Positions 51,153 through 60,171 of a stretch of 64,000 nt of DNA are shown one piece after another. This stretch comes from Sinorhizobium medicae (GTDB taxonomy: Bacteria; Pseudomonadota; Alphaproteobacteria; Rhizobiales; Rhizobiaceae). Position 1 is the stretch's first letter. Every line of letters starts with the position of its first letter. Position numbers and translations under genes: made by a program. The notes beneath the pieces are model-generated. The model did no database searches. It was not told where the DNA came from and saw nothing but the letters and a program-made list of their open reading frames with translations. The DNA is taken from NCBI RefSeq assembly GCF_007827695.1, contig NZ_VITA01000012.1, positions 146,873 to 210,872 of the forward strand, written 5' to 3'.

Positions 51153-51938
51153 ATGCGCCGGTTGTTCGTGGCTTTGCTGCCCATCGCAGCCATCCTGTCC
51201 TCCTGCACGTCGACCGACTACGACCTCATCAAGACGGCTTCCATACAGCCTCGCTTCCACGACACGGATCCGCAGGATTTCGGCGGCAACACGCCACACC
51301 ATCACAACGTTCACGGAATTGACGTCTCCAAGTGGAATGGCGACATCGACTGGCGCAAGGTCAAGAATTCCGGCGTGTCCTTCGCTTTCATCAAGGCCAC
51401 GGAAGGCAAGGACAGAGTGGACGCCCGTTTCCACGAATACTGGCCCCAGGCGCGCGCCGCCGGCATCGCCTACGCGCCCTACCATTTCTATTATTTCTGC
51501 TCGACCGCCGATGCGCAGGCCAATTGGTTCATCGCCAATGTGCCGAAGAGCGCCGTCTACCTGCCGCCCGTCCTGGACGTCGAGTGGAATGGCGAATCCA
51601 AGACCTGCCGCACCCGACCGGCGCCCGAGACGGTGCGCTCCGAAATGAAGCGCTTCATGGATCGGCTCGAGGCACATTACGGCAAACGGCCAATCATCTA
51701 CACGTCGGTCGATTTTCATCGCGACAATCTGGTCGGCGCCTTCAATGACTATCATTTCTGGGTGCGGTCCGTCGCCAAGCACCCGAAGGATATCTACGTC
51801 GATCGCCGGTGGGCCTTCTGGCAATATACCAGCACAGGCGTGATCCCCGGCATCCAAGGCAGCACGGACATCAACGCCTTCGCAGGCTCCCACAGAAATT
51901 GGAAGAAGTGGGTCGCGACTGTTTCGCAGGCGAGATAG
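51153..51938 (+). CDS. GH25 muramidase lipoprotein
   Basis: Lysozyme-type hydrolase of 261 residues. The N-terminus MRRLFVALLPIAAILSSC carries a lipobox, then the GH25 domain: GIDVSKWNGDIDWRKVK, FAFIKATEG, and the catalytic acid pair in PVLDVEWNG. The ATG at 51153 follows AGCGGAGCC; an upstream in-frame start at 51057 would hide the signal sequence. It is followed by another wall hydrolase on the same strand. Confidence 0.92.
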   Translation: MRRLFVALLPIAAILSSCTSTDYDLIKTASIQPRFHDTDPQDFGGNTPHHHNVHGIDVSKWNGDIDWRKVKNSGVSFAFIKATEGKDRVDARFHEYWPQARAAGIAYAPYHFYYFCSTADAQANWFIANVPKSAVYLPPVLDVEWNGESKTCRTRPAPETVRSEMKRFMDRLEAHYGKRPIIYTSVDFHRDNLVGAFNDYHFWVRSVAKHPKDIYVDRRWAFWQYTSTGVIPGIQGSTDINAFAGSHRNWKKWVATVSQAR

Positions 51939-52070
51939 ACCACAAGAAGCAGCGGCGTGCTCTGCATTTCTTCATTCGGTCATAATGCTCTGAGAGAGCA
52001 CCGGCAGTCACCCTCGACAGAGTTCAGGCCCGGCGGCACTTTGTGCGGCCGGCCACGGAAAGGAATTGCA

Positions 52071-53288
52071 ATGACAGGCCTAGCGCGCAAAGCCCTTCTC
52101 TCCCTCGGATTGCTCGCGGTTGCCGGCGCGCCGGCCCTGGCGCAAGCTCCGGCTCAGCCACGAAATCCGGCCGTTGCGTGCGGCGGCGATCTCGCCACGT
52201 TCCTCGCGGGAATCAAGGCGGAAGCGATTGCCAAGGGCATCCCCGCAGACGCGGCAGAGCGGGCGCTTGCGGGCGCCGCTATCGACCAGAAAGTGCTGAG
52301 CCGCGACCGGGCGCAAGGGGTATTCAAGCAGACCTTCACGGAGTTCTCGAAGCGAACCGTCAGCAAGTCGCGCCTCGACATCGGTGCACGGAAGATGCGG
52401 GAATATGCCGAAGTCTTTGCCCGGGCCGAGCAGGAATTCGGCGTGCCGGCGCCCGTGATCACCGCGTTTTGGGCGATGGAAACTGACTTCGGCGCCGTAC
52501 AGGGTGATTTCAATACGTTGAACGCATTGGTGACGCTCGCACATGACTGCCGCCGCCCGGAAATGTTCCGGCCGCAACTCCTCGCCGCGATCGAAATGGT
52601 TCAGCACGGCGATCTCGATCCCGCGACGACGACCGGTGCATGGGCGGGCGAGATCGGCCAGGTGCAGATGCTGCCGGAAGATATCATTGCCTATGGCATC
52701 GACGGCGACGGCGACGGCCATGTCAATCTCAAGACGAGCTCTCCGGATGCGATCCTGACGGCGGCTAAATTCATTCAGAGCCTCGGTTTCAAGGCCGGCG
52801 AGCCGTGGATCCAGGAAGTCCGGGTCCCGGATCAGCTTCCCTGGGAGAAGACGGGCCTGCAGCCGGGAATGACGGCCGGCGACTGGTTTGCTCTCGGCGT
52901 CACCCCGCGGGACGGCAACACGTCCAACAGTGCGCTCGAAGCTTCGCTCGTCCTCCCTCAGGGCCGCAAGGGCGCCGCCTTCCTGACCTATCCGAACTTC
53001 AACATCTATCTCGAGTGGAACCAGTCCTTCATATACACCACCTCCGCCGCCTACTTCGCGACCCGACTGGCCGGCGCCCCCCCTTATCAGCAGGGCAACC
53101 CGGAACCCGGGCTCGGCGACGCCGAGATGAAGGCCCTGCAGACCCGATTGCAGGCACTTGGTCACGACGTCGGCAAGATCGACGGGATCCTCGGCTCGGG
53201 CACGCGTGCTGCGCTGCAGAAGGAACAGCTGAAACTCGGGCTTCCCGCGGACGGTTGGGCAACGCAGAATCTCCTGGAGGCGCTCTGA
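52071..53288 (+). CDS. Lytic murein transglycosylase, MltB family, with peptidoglycan-binding domain
   Basis: 405 residues: signal peptide (LLSLGLLAVAGAPALAQA), an MltB-type SLT_2 domain with catalytic Glu in AFWAMETDFGAVQGD and GEIGQVQMLPEDIIAYGIDGDGDG, and a C-terminal PG_binding_1 domain (ALQTRLQALGHDVGKIDGIL). AAAGGAATTGCA precedes the ATG at 52071. There is no lipobox, so it is soluble periplasmic rather than anchored. About 130 bases after the GH25 gene, possibly co-transcribed. Confidence 0.92.
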   Translation: MTGLARKALLSLGLLAVAGAPALAQAPAQPRNPAVACGGDLATFLAGIKAEAIAKGIPADAAERALAGAAIDQKVLSRDRAQGVFKQTFTEFSKRTVSKSRLDIGARKMREYAEVFARAEQEFGVPAPVITAFWAMETDFGAVQGDFNTLNALVTLAHDCRRPEMFRPQLLAAIEMVQHGDLDPATTTGAWAGEIGQVQMLPEDIIAYGIDGDGDGHVNLKTSSPDAILTAAKFIQSLGFKAGEPWIQEVRVPDQLPWEKTGLQPGMTAGDWFALGVTPRDGNTSNSALEASLVLPQGRKGAAFLTYPNFNIYLEWNQSFIYTTSAAYFATRLAGAPPYQQGNPEPGLGDAEMKALQTRLQALGHDVGKIDGILGSGTRAALQKEQLKLGLPADGWATQNLLEAL

Positions 53289-53404
53289 GAGCGTTCGGCG
53301 TTTTGCTGAGACGCCTTTTCGGGCCAGGCAAATTCGGACAGAATGGCATGCCCGACCTTTCCTGAAGGCGCTCCGGGATTTCCGCCTACTTGCAGGCGAC
53401 ACAA

Positions 53405-53450
53405 GAAGCGGGTGGCGACACCCGCTTCGCTGGCGTATTGCTTACGCCAG
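53405..53450. repeat. Tandem perfect hairpins
   Basis: GAAGCGGGTG-GCGA-CACCCGCTTC (10-bp stem, 53405-53428) is followed at once by CTGGCGTA-TTGCT-TACGCCAG (8-bp stem, 53430-53450). They lie between the MltB-type gene and the EamA gene. No U tract follows. The first stem shares its arms with 46350-46366. Confidence 0.6.
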
Positions 53451-53506
53451 TCCAACATCCCCGGCCAGCCCCTGCCTGAGCCCGGCGGCTCCAGCGCAGG
53501 CGAGAT

Positions 53507-54451
53507 ATGGCTTCACCCGCAAATTCCATCAGCACTCAGATGACGTTGCGTCTCTGGGCACTGCTCGCGCTACTCGGCCTCATCTGGGGCGGGTCCTTTT
53601 TCTTCGCCCGCGTGGCAGTTGCCCATGTGCCGCCGTTCACCCTCGTGTTCATGCGCCTGAGCCTCGCAGCTCTCGCCCTGCATTTCTATCTTCTCGGGCG
53701 CCACGGCATCTACCAGGCGCTTGCAGAACGCTGGCGCGAATTCCTGCTGATGGGGCTCATCAACAACGCCATTCCGCATGCTTTCATTTTTCTCGGCCAG
53801 ACGCATATAGGTGCCGGTCTCGCTGCCATCCTCAACGCGACGACGCCGATCTGGACGGTCGTCATCGCAAACGTCGCGACCGAGGACGAAAAGCTCAGCG
53901 TCGCCAAGTTCAGCGGTTGCCTGCTCGGGCTTGCCGGTACCATCGTGCTCATAGGTCCGAGCGCAGCGGCAGGGCTCTTCGGCACGGCCGGCGACGTGCC
54001 GCTCTGGGCACTCGTTCTGCCGGTACTCGCCGCTGGAAGCTACGGTCTCTCCGGCAGCTATGGCAAACGCTTCCGCGATCTGGCACCGCCGGTGACCGCC
54101 GCAGGTCAGCTGACCGCATCGACGCTTGTCATGCTGCCGGTCGCCGTGCTCGTCGATACGCCTTGGGCCATGCCGATGCCGCCGCTCACCACAGTGCTCG
54201 CCATCCTCGGCTTGGCGCTCGTGTCGACCGCCTATGCCTACATCCTGTTCTTCCGGATCATGGCTGAAGCAGGCGCCACGAACACTTCGCTGGTAACGCT
54301 GCTGGTGCCGCCAAGCGCCATCCTGCTCGGATATCTCTTTCTGGGAGAAACGCTGCAGGCGACGGACCTCGCCGGAATGCTGCTCATTGCCGCCGGTCTG
54401 GTTGTCCTTGACGGGCGCATCCTGAGGCTCGGAATTTTCCCGGGACGGTGA
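53507..54451 (+). CDS. EamA/DMT-family transporter
   Basis: 314 residues with ten predicted helices in two EamA repeats; LIWGGSFFFARVAV and ILNATTPIWTVVIANV in the first half, and AYILFFRIMAEAGATNTSLVTLLVPPSA in the second are family blocks. Members export amino acids, metabolites or drugs; the substrate is not apparent. It stands alone on the plus strand. Confidence 0.9.
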   Translation: MASPANSISTQMTLRLWALLALLGLIWGGSFFFARVAVAHVPPFTLVFMRLSLAALALHFYLLGRHGIYQALAERWREFLLMGLINNAIPHAFIFLGQTHIGAGLAAILNATTPIWTVVIANVATEDEKLSVAKFSGCLLGLAGTIVLIGPSAAAGLFGTAGDVPLWALVLPVLAAGSYGLSGSYGKRFRDLAPPVTAAGQLTASTLVMLPVAVLVDTPWAMPMPPLTTVLAILGLALVSTAYAYILFFRIMAEAGATNTSLVTLLVPPSAILLGYLFLGETLQATDLAGMLLIAAGLVVLDGRILRLGIFPGR

Positions 54452-54725
54452 TCCCACCGCCGTCGCCGAGCCCACGTCCGGTGTGCGGCGATTCACCGAT
54501 TCATCGTCACGTCACCCGCTCACGCAGCGTTACAGGCGGTTACGTTAACCTTCTGGCAGCAATTGTGAATAAACTGTGTCTTTCGAAAATCGCCCTTATT
54601 CCAGCTAGTTAGGTCCGATCTCCGGAAAATTCGGCGCTCGGCGTTCGCAGTGCAGCACAAGTTTCGCTTTCACCCGCCGTTTTTTCGCCCTATGTTTTAA
54701 CCCGTAACGCAGGGAGGATCAGCTT
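54452..54725. other. AT-richer gap upstream of the small peptide gene
   Basis: About 270 bases without an open frame of note. It includes TTAACC-bearing sequence (GTTACGTTAACCTTCTGG) and stretches such as GTGAATAAACTGTG that could contain a promoter for the 25-codon gene. Confidence 0.45.
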
Positions 54726-54803
54726 ATGGGACTTGCGCACTCGTTTAACGTCCTAATGATCAGTGCAGCGTTCGCATTCGTGGCCATAATGCTTTTCGTG
54801 TGA
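54726..54803 (+). CDS. Putative 25-residue membrane peptide
   Basis: A short frame, ATG at 54726 to TGA at 54803, encodes a peptide starting MGLAHSFN and continuing with about 16 hydrophobic residues (VLMISAAFAFVAIML), a single likely membrane helix. GGGAGGATC lies seven to twelve bases upstream, a better ribosome site than many large genes here have. It sits alone in a 530-base gap with a terminator about 105 bases downstream. I do not recognise a family; chance cannot be excluded at this length. Confidence 0.5.
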   Translation: MGLAHSFNVLMISAAFAFVAIMLFV

Positions 54804-54909
54804 TTCAGGCCACTGAAAGTCCGCCGAAGCAGGGGCTTCCGGAAAAGCCATTTCAAAGCGAGGCAGGTCAAACGGGCCGCTCAGGCATTTATTGACAGGC
54901 TGTAACAAC

Positions 54910-54947
54910 AGAAAGCCCATGAACGCCGCTGCGTTCATGGGCTTTCT
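54910..54947. terminator. Bidirectional terminator between small peptide gene and metF
   Basis: AGAAAGCCCATGAACG and CGTTCATGGGCTTTCT form a perfect 16-bp stem with a 6-base loop. It ends 33 bases from the metF stop (minus) and also lies downstream of the plus-strand small gene. The arms themselves supply A/T tracts on both sides. Confidence 0.8.
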
Positions 54948-54980
54948 CCATGGTCATCGTAGTTCGCAGGACGGCAAACG

Positions 54981-55922
54981 TCACCCGGTCGCGGCCGCCC
55001 GGAACGAGCGCTCGGTGTCTACCGGCTGAGCCGACGCGCGTTCCGCTTCATAGCCGATCAATCCGCAAACGGCCGTGACGAGTTGCGGGCGGTTCATCGT
55101 ATAGAGATGAAAGTCGTTGACGCCGCGCCGCACGAGATCGGCAATCTGCTCGGCCGCGATATGGGCTGCCTCCCTGAAGCGCTCCTCCGGTCGGTCGTTT
55201 AAGGGACCGAGCCGCGAAATAAGCGACTCCGGTACCCTGGCGCCACAAAGTCCGGCGAATTTCTGCACCTGGGCGAGGTTGTTGATCGGCAGTATTCCCG
55301 GCACGACCGGTATCCCGATGCCGGCGCGCCGTACGCGTTCCAGATAGCGCTCGAAGTCGTCATTGTCGAAGAAGAACTGCGTGAGTGCACGCGTCGCGCC
55401 CTTGTCGACCTTACGCTTCAGCATGTCTATGTCGGCAGCGACGTCGGAGCTTTCCGGATGCTTCTCAGGATAGGCCGAGACAGAGATCTCGAAATCGCCT
55501 CGTGCCCGCAGAGCCTTGACGAGGTCCGCGGCATTTTCATAGCCGCCCGGAAAAGGCTCATAGACGCTGCCGATCCCGCCTTGGGGGTCGCCCCTCAACG
55601 CCACGAAATGGCGTACTCCGCAAGCCACGAACTCGTCGACGACCGCGTCCACATCCGCCTTCGGCGCGCCAACACAGGTGAGGTGCGCCGCCGTATTCCC
55701 GATTGCCATCTCCCCGATCATCCGCTTAACCGTCGTCAGGGAGCGCGCCTTGGTCGACCCGCCGGCACCGTAGGTGACGGTGACGAAGGCGGGCGCGAAG
55801 ACGGAGAGAGCCGTTACGGTTTGAAACAGCTGAGCCTCCATCTCGTCATTCTTCGGAGGAAAGTATTCGAAAGAAAATCTGATCCCGCGGCAGTCCACGG
55901 CATTGGGCAACCGTCCGTTCAT
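54981..55922 (-). CDS. metF: 5,10-methylenetetrahydrofolate reductase MetF
   Basis: FAD enzyme making 5-methyl-THF for methionine synthase. Conserved FEYFPPKNDEME with the catalytic Glu, TVTYGAGGSTKARS, HLTCVGA, ALRGDPQGG and the FFFDNDDFERYLER block are present; 313 residues. AGGGGGAG lies inside the end of the regulator gene, two bases of gap separate them, so the two are one operon under the regulator's operator. Confidence 0.96.
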   Translation of the reverse strand: MNGRLPNAVDCRGIRFSFEYFPPKNDEMEAQLFQTVTALSVFAPAFVTVTYGAGGSTKARSLTTVKRMIGEMAIGNTAAHLTCVGAPKADVDAVVDEFVACGVRHFVALRGDPQGGIGSVYEPFPGGYENAADLVKALRARGDFEISVSAYPEKHPESSDVAADIDMLKRKVDKGATRALTQFFFDNDDFERYLERVRRAGIGIPVVPGILPINNLAQVQKFAGLCGARVPESLISRLGPLNDRPEERFREAAHIAAEQIADLVRRGVNDFHLYTMNRPQLVTAVCGLIGYEAERASAQPVDTERSFRAAATG

Positions 55923-55924
55923 TC

Positions 55925-56947
55925 TCAAACTCCCCCTGCATGAAGGCGCTGGCGCGGCATGTCGGCAACGGATTCGACCGCGCGCTGATCGCGCGCCAGC
56001 CAGATGGTGACAGTCAGTTTCCCCTCCTGCCCGCCTTCCGGCGCAAGGTCGGTTGTTTTTTCGAGCGAGAGATTTGCCTTCTGCAGCCAATCGCCCATTG
56101 TCTGGTGCGAGAAGCCGAGGCGCGCATGGGCGTGCTCGTCACGCAGATGTTCAAGACCATGCGGCGCGAAGTCGATGATGACGAGCCGACCGCCCGGTAC
56201 CAGCATGCGCGCGGCCTCGGCAATGGCGGCTTCCGGCTCCTCGAGATAGTGCAGCACCTGATGGATCGTGACGAGATCGAAGGACTGCCCGTCGAGCGGC
56301 AGGTTGAAGATATCGCCGTGGCGGATTGAAGCCTTGGTGATGCCGGCCCTGTCCAGATTGGATCGCGCGACCGCCAGCATGTCACGGCTGGCGTCGACGC
56401 CGATGCCGCGCCGGTAGATGCCCTCGAACAGCTGCAGGATGCGTCCCGTTCCGGTACCGAGATCGAGCAAGCTGTCGACCGGCTCGTCGCCGACCATCGC
56501 CTTGAGCGCCGCCTCGACATCGCCTTCGGCGATATGCAGACGTCTGAGCTTGTCCCATTCGGCCGCGTTGCGGCTGAAATAGGCCTGCGCCTTCTCGGCT
56601 CTGGTTCTTTTCAGCGTAGCAAGACGGATTGCGTCCCTCGCCAGAATTGCATCGTCGGCCGCGGCCGAGGCGAGCAGTTCCCGGATCAGCGCGACGCGAC
56701 GGCCCTCCTGCCGCAAACGGAAATAGGCCCAGGCGCCTTCCTGGTATCTGTCGATGAGCGCGACTTCGGCGAGCAATTTAAGATGGCGGGAAATACGCGG
56801 CTGCGACTGACCGAGAATTTCGGTAAGATCGGTCACCGTCAGGTCGCCGGCCGAGAGCAGCGCCAGCAGGCGCATGCGCGTCGGCTCGCCCGCCGCCTTC
56901 AAGACGTCGACCAGCGAATCCAAACCAAGCATTTCCCGATCAGCCAT
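55925..56947 (-). CDS. ArsR-family regulator fused to SAM methyltransferase domain
   Basis: 340 residues. Residues 1-90 form an ArsR winged helix (EPTRMRLLALLSAGDLTVTDLTEIL, QSQPRISRHLKLLAEVALI); the remainder is a class I methyltransferase fold with LLDLGTGTGRILQLF, IGVDASRDML and HQVLHYLEEPEAAI. The ATG at 56947 is preceded by GGGGAAG; starts at 56959 and 56965 would overlap the operator. Fusion proteins of this kind next to metF are known in alphaproteobacteria, and ArsR-type SahR repressors sense S-adenosylhomocysteine; a similar role is inferred. Methylation activity is unproven. Confidence 0.88.
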   Translation of the reverse strand: MADREMLGLDSLVDVLKAAGEPTRMRLLALLSAGDLTVTDLTEILGQSQPRISRHLKLLAEVALIDRYQEGAWAYFRLRQEGRRVALIRELLASAAADDAILARDAIRLATLKRTRAEKAQAYFSRNAAEWDKLRRLHIAEGDVEAALKAMVGDEPVDSLLDLGTGTGRILQLFEGIYRRGIGVDASRDMLAVARSNLDRAGITKASIRHGDIFNLPLDGQSFDLVTIHQVLHYLEEPEAAIAEAARMLVPGGRLVIIDFAPHGLEHLRDEHAHARLGFSHQTMGDWLQKANLSLEKTTDLAPEGGQEGKLTVTIWLARDQRAVESVADMPRQRLHAGGV

Positions 56948-56962
56948 CGTCTTCCCCATCAA

Positions 56963-56984
56963 CACATAAAGATATGTTTATGTG
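56963..56984. promoter_or_regulatory. Operator palindrome of the ArsR-methyltransferase/metF operon
   Basis: CACATAAAGAT-ATGTTTATGTG is an 11+11 palindrome with a single mismatch, 16 bases upstream of the regulator ATG. ArsR-family dimers bind such AT-rich ATA-core palindromes, so autoregulation is likely. Confidence 0.75.
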
Positions 56985-57426
56985 ATTTGCGTCGGCCGCG
57001 CAAGAGATTTGCGCGGGGAGACAACGGAATGACGCATGGAGGATAAGCGCGGATCAGTTGCCGGCTCGCCACCTGACCGTAGCTGTCGCCGCAGGTCTCT
57101 GGCGCGGCAGACGCGCACACTCCTCCATGCCTGTGCTCGTCACAGGAATCCGGCCAGACCGGGTCCTCGGGCTGGAATGTCGCTTCCGCGCCGCAGACGC
57201 GGTGCTGCCGGATCTCTGTGACAAGGCATGAGAAAGGATCGGAGTGCGCGTTCCCGCGGGCATCCCGATCAATTGCAAGGCAGTCGACACACTCCCCTCA
57301 TGCCTGTGCGTGCCACAGGCACCCAGCTACGGCGCGTCCGCGCCGTAAAGGACTTTTGTTCTTTGTGCAGCCATCGGACGTTTGTCGTTTTGCACTTCAG
57401 CTCTACGCCACCACAAGCGTACGGCG
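56985..57426. repeat. Gap with palindromic repeat units, regulator to ettA
   Basis: About 440 bases without a gene. 57117-57235 holds inverted arms (CATGCCTGTGCTCGTCACAGGAATCCGG against CCGGATCTCTGTGACAAGGCATG-like sequence) around GCGCCGCAGACGCGGTGCTGC; 57286-57330 has a third arm copy (CTCATGCCTGTGCGTGCCACAGG). The same family occurs at 63765-63935. TACGGCGC-GTCC-GCGCCGTA at 57328-57347 is a further hairpin that may end the ettA message. Confidence 0.6.
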
Positions 57427-59076
57427 TTAACGCGTCAGGCGCTTGTAGGTTACCCGCTTGGGATTGACCGAGTCCGGACCGAGACGGCGGATCTTGTCCT
57501 TTTCGTAATCCTCGAAGTTGCCTTCGAACCACTCGACGTGACTGTCGCCCTCGAAGGCGAGGATATGGGTGGCGAGACGGTCGAGGAACATGCGATCGTG
57601 GCTGATGATCACTGCGCAACCCGCAAAGTTCTCGAGAGCATCCTCGAGCGCCGCCAGAGTCTCCGTGTCGAGGTCGTTGGTCGGTTCGTCGAGCAGCACG
57701 ACGTTACCGCCGGACTTCAGCATCTTTGCAAGGTGCACGCGGTTGCGCTGGCCACCGGAAAGCGTGCCGACTTTCTGCTGCTGATCGCCGCCTTTGAAGT
57801 TGAAGGCCGAGCAGTAGGCGCGCGCATTGACCTCGTGCTTGCCGAGCTTGATGACGTCGTTGCCGCCTGAAATTTCTTCGAAGACAGTCTTATTCGCATC
57901 GAGCGCATCGCGGCTCTGGTCGACATAGGCGAGCTGCACGCTGTCGCCGATGCGGATGGAACCGCCGTCCGGCTGCTCCTGGCCGGTGATCATGCGGAAG
58001 AGCGTCGTCTTGCCAGCGCCGTTCGGGCCGATGACGCCGACGATGCCGCCTGGCGGCAGCTTGAAGGTCAGGCCGTCGATCAGCAACTGGTCGTCGTAGC
58101 CCTTGGAAATATTCTCCGCCTCGATGACGACCTGTCCCAGGCGCTCGCCGACGGGAATGATGATCTGCGCGTCCCCGGGACGCCGGTCCGCGGCCGCTTT
58201 GACCAGCTCGTCATAGGCGCGCACACGCGCCTTCGACTTCGCCTGGCGAGCCTTCGGGCTCGATGAGATCCACTCCTGCTCGCGGCTGATCGCTTTCTGG
58301 CGGGCAGCCTCGTCGCGCCCTTCCTGGGCCATGCGCTTGGATTTGGACTGCAGATAGGCGGAATAGTTGCCCTCGTAGGGAATTCCCCGGCCGCGGTCGA
58401 GCTCGAGAATCCACCCCGTGACGTTGTCGAGGAAGTAGCGGTCGTGAGTGACCATCAGCACGGCACCCGGATATTCGCGCAGATGCTTCTCGAGCCAGGC
58501 GATCGTTTCCGCATCGAGATGGTTGGTCGGTTCGTCGAGCAGAAGCAGTTCGGGCTGCGACAGGAGGAGCTTGCAAAGAGCGACACGGCGCTTTTCGCCA
58601 CCGGACAGATTGGCGACATCCGCGTCCGCCGGCGGGCAGCGCAAGGCTTCCATCGCCATCTCCACCTGGCTGTCGAGATCCCATAGGTTCTGGCTATCGA
58701 TGACATCCTGGAGCCTTGCGCCTTCGTCCGCGGTCTCGTCGGAATAATTCATCATCAGCTCGTTGTAGCGATCGAGGATCGCCTTCTTGGCGGCGACCCC
58801 TTCCATCACGTTCTCGAGCACGTTCTTCTGAGCGTCGAGCTGAGGCTCCTGTGCGAGATAGCCGACCCTCGCACCTTCGGCGACCCATGCCTCGCCGGTA
58901 TATTCGGTATCGAGGCCCGCCATGATCCGGAGCACGGTCGACTTACCGGCCCCGTTCGGGCCGAGAATGCCGATCTTCGCTTCCGGATAGAACGAGAGAT
59001 GGATGTTCTCGAGGACCTTCTTGTTGCCATAGGCCTTGTTGAGCCCGGCCATGTGATAGATGAACTGACGTGCCAT
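57427..59076 (-). CDS. ettA: Energy-dependent translational throttle protein EttA (ABC-F)
   Basis: Soluble twin-ATPase that binds the ribosomal E site and gates the first elongation step according to ATP/ADP ratio. Two ABC domains each have Walker A ([18 protein letters not shown]), signature ([30 protein letters not shown]) and Walker B ([24 protein letters not shown]). The inter-domain linker and C-terminal length (549 residues) match EttA rather than Uup or YheS. Start at 59076, MARQFIYHM, is the family start. Confidence 0.95.
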   Translation of the reverse strand: MARQFIYHMAGLNKAYGNKKVLENIHLSFYPEAKIGILGPNGAGKSTVLRIMAGLDTEYTGEAWVAEGARVGYLAQEPQLDAQKNVLENVMEGVAAKKAILDRYNELMMNYSDETADEGARLQDVIDSQNLWDLDSQVEMAMEALRCPPADADVANLSGGEKRRVALCKLLLSQPELLLLDEPTNHLDAETIAWLEKHLREYPGAVLMVTHDRYFLDNVTGWILELDRGRGIPYEGNYSAYLQSKSKRMAQEGRDEAARQKAISREQEWISSSPKARQAKSKARVRAYDELVKAAADRRPGDAQIIIPVGERLGQVVIEAENISKGYDDQLLIDGLTFKLPPGGIVGVIGPNGAGKTTLFRMITGQEQPDGGSIRIGDSVQLAYVDQSRDALDANKTVFEEISGGNDVIKLGKHEVNARAYCSAFNFKGGDQQQKVGTLSGGQRNRVHLAKMLKSGGNVVLLDEPTNDLDTETLAALEDALENFAGCAVIISHDRMFLDRLATHILAFEGDSHVEWFEGNFEDYEKDKIRRLGPDSVNPKRVTYKRLTR

Positions 59077-59200
59077 AGAGGGAATGCTCCGCATCGGAAG
59101 AAATTTTGCCCGCTATGTAGGCGAAATATGGTGGCGGGGCAACGCCAAAGGCCCTCTGCTCGACGGCTCCCGCCACCCACCGAATGCGACTTGCGACCGA

Positions 59201-59971
59201 TCAGCCCCGGCCTGCAGCGGCTGCAATACCCTTCCCGCATTTGAACTCCGTCGGACCTGCCGCCTGAATCAGCTCCGCAAGCTCCGCTTTACCCGAGAGT
59301 TCGCCCGAAAGCCCGATCGTCAGTCCGGTGATCACGCTGCGGCCGTTCACCGATTGGCAGCGCATACGCACCCGCTCGCCGGCGCCAGCCCCGAAGCTTT
59401 GATCGAAGGCCTGCTTGATCTGCTTTTCATCGAGTTCTTTGCCGATCTGATCGGCAAAGAGCGTACGTACCGCCGAGCTGTTGATCTCGTCCAGAAGCCG
59501 CAGCTGCAGTGCGAAATAGTCCTCGGCATTCGCGGTGTGGCACGTGCCGTTGCGCAACCATTGGTGGCGGTCGAGGCCCGACTTGACGCCCGGCATGGCA
59601 ACGAGCAGGCGCTTGGCCGTCTCGTCCTGCACGGCGACTTCCGGCAGATCCAGCCAATCGCCCTTACGGTCGCGCACTTTGAGCTCCGCTTCCACACCGC
59701 AATAGCTCTTCTTGAGCGGCCACAGGCCATGAAGAGAGAAATGCGTCGCATCGAACCGCCTCGCTGTCTGATCGACGCACTCCTTGCGATCCGGCCGCGT
59801 CTCGCAGAAACCCGGTTGCCAGCTTACGGCAAGGATATATTCGGTCCTCGGCGCCCCCCCAGCTTCATTCTCGCCCGCCGAACTCTCCTGAGCCGCCGCG
59901 AGGGAAGCATTCGCCATTCCCAATGCCACCGCGGCTACCCTCACCAGATTTACCCATTCCCTTGCCTGCAT
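59201..59971 (-). CDS. RNase T2-family protein with substituted catalytic motif
   Basis: 256 residues with a signal peptide (VAAVALGMANASLAAA), so periplasmic. The first catalytic segment FSLHGLWPLKKSYCG is intact, but the second, normally HEWxKHGTC, reads HQWLRNGTC: Gln replaces the catalytic Glu and Asn the second catalytic His. E. coli RNase I keeps Glu and His there. The disulfide cysteines (GTC, KSYC, RMRC, FKC) are kept. It may be catalytically weak or have another role, such as RNA or inhibitor binding. CGGAGGATC precedes the ATG. Divergent from the hydrolase operon. Confidence 0.85.
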   Translation of the reverse strand: MQAREWVNLVRVAAVALGMANASLAAAQESSAGENEAGGAPRTEYILAVSWQPGFCETRPDRKECVDQTARRFDATHFSLHGLWPLKKSYCGVEAELKVRDRKGDWLDLPEVAVQDETAKRLLVAMPGVKSGLDRHQWLRNGTCHTANAEDYFALQLRLLDEINSSAVRTLFADQIGKELDEKQIKQAFDQSFGAGAGERVRMRCQSVNGRSVITGLTIGLSGELSGKAELAELIQAAGPTEFKCGKGIAAAAGRG

Positions 59972-60119
59972 TGCGCCGATCCTCCGAAAGAAAACAAAAC
60001 AGGAACAAATAACTACATATGCGAGTAAATTGCAACCTTGAATCGGTACTGCCGGACTCCCTGCGAATTCGTTGTGATCTCATGCACAACGAGCAACAAG
60101 CTGCGATTGCCTTTCCCAC

Positions 60120-60133
60120 TCAAATCGATTTGA
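60120..60133. promoter_or_regulatory. 14-bp perfect palindrome before the hydrolase operon
   Basis: TCAAATCGATTTGA lies 39 bases upstream of the hydrolase ATG, in the gap shared with the divergent RNase T2 gene. Possible operator for an unknown dimeric regulator; a chance palindrome is possible. Confidence 0.35.
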
Positions 60134-60171
60134 TATCCGGACGGCATCCGCAACTTGGGGGAAGCGATGGC

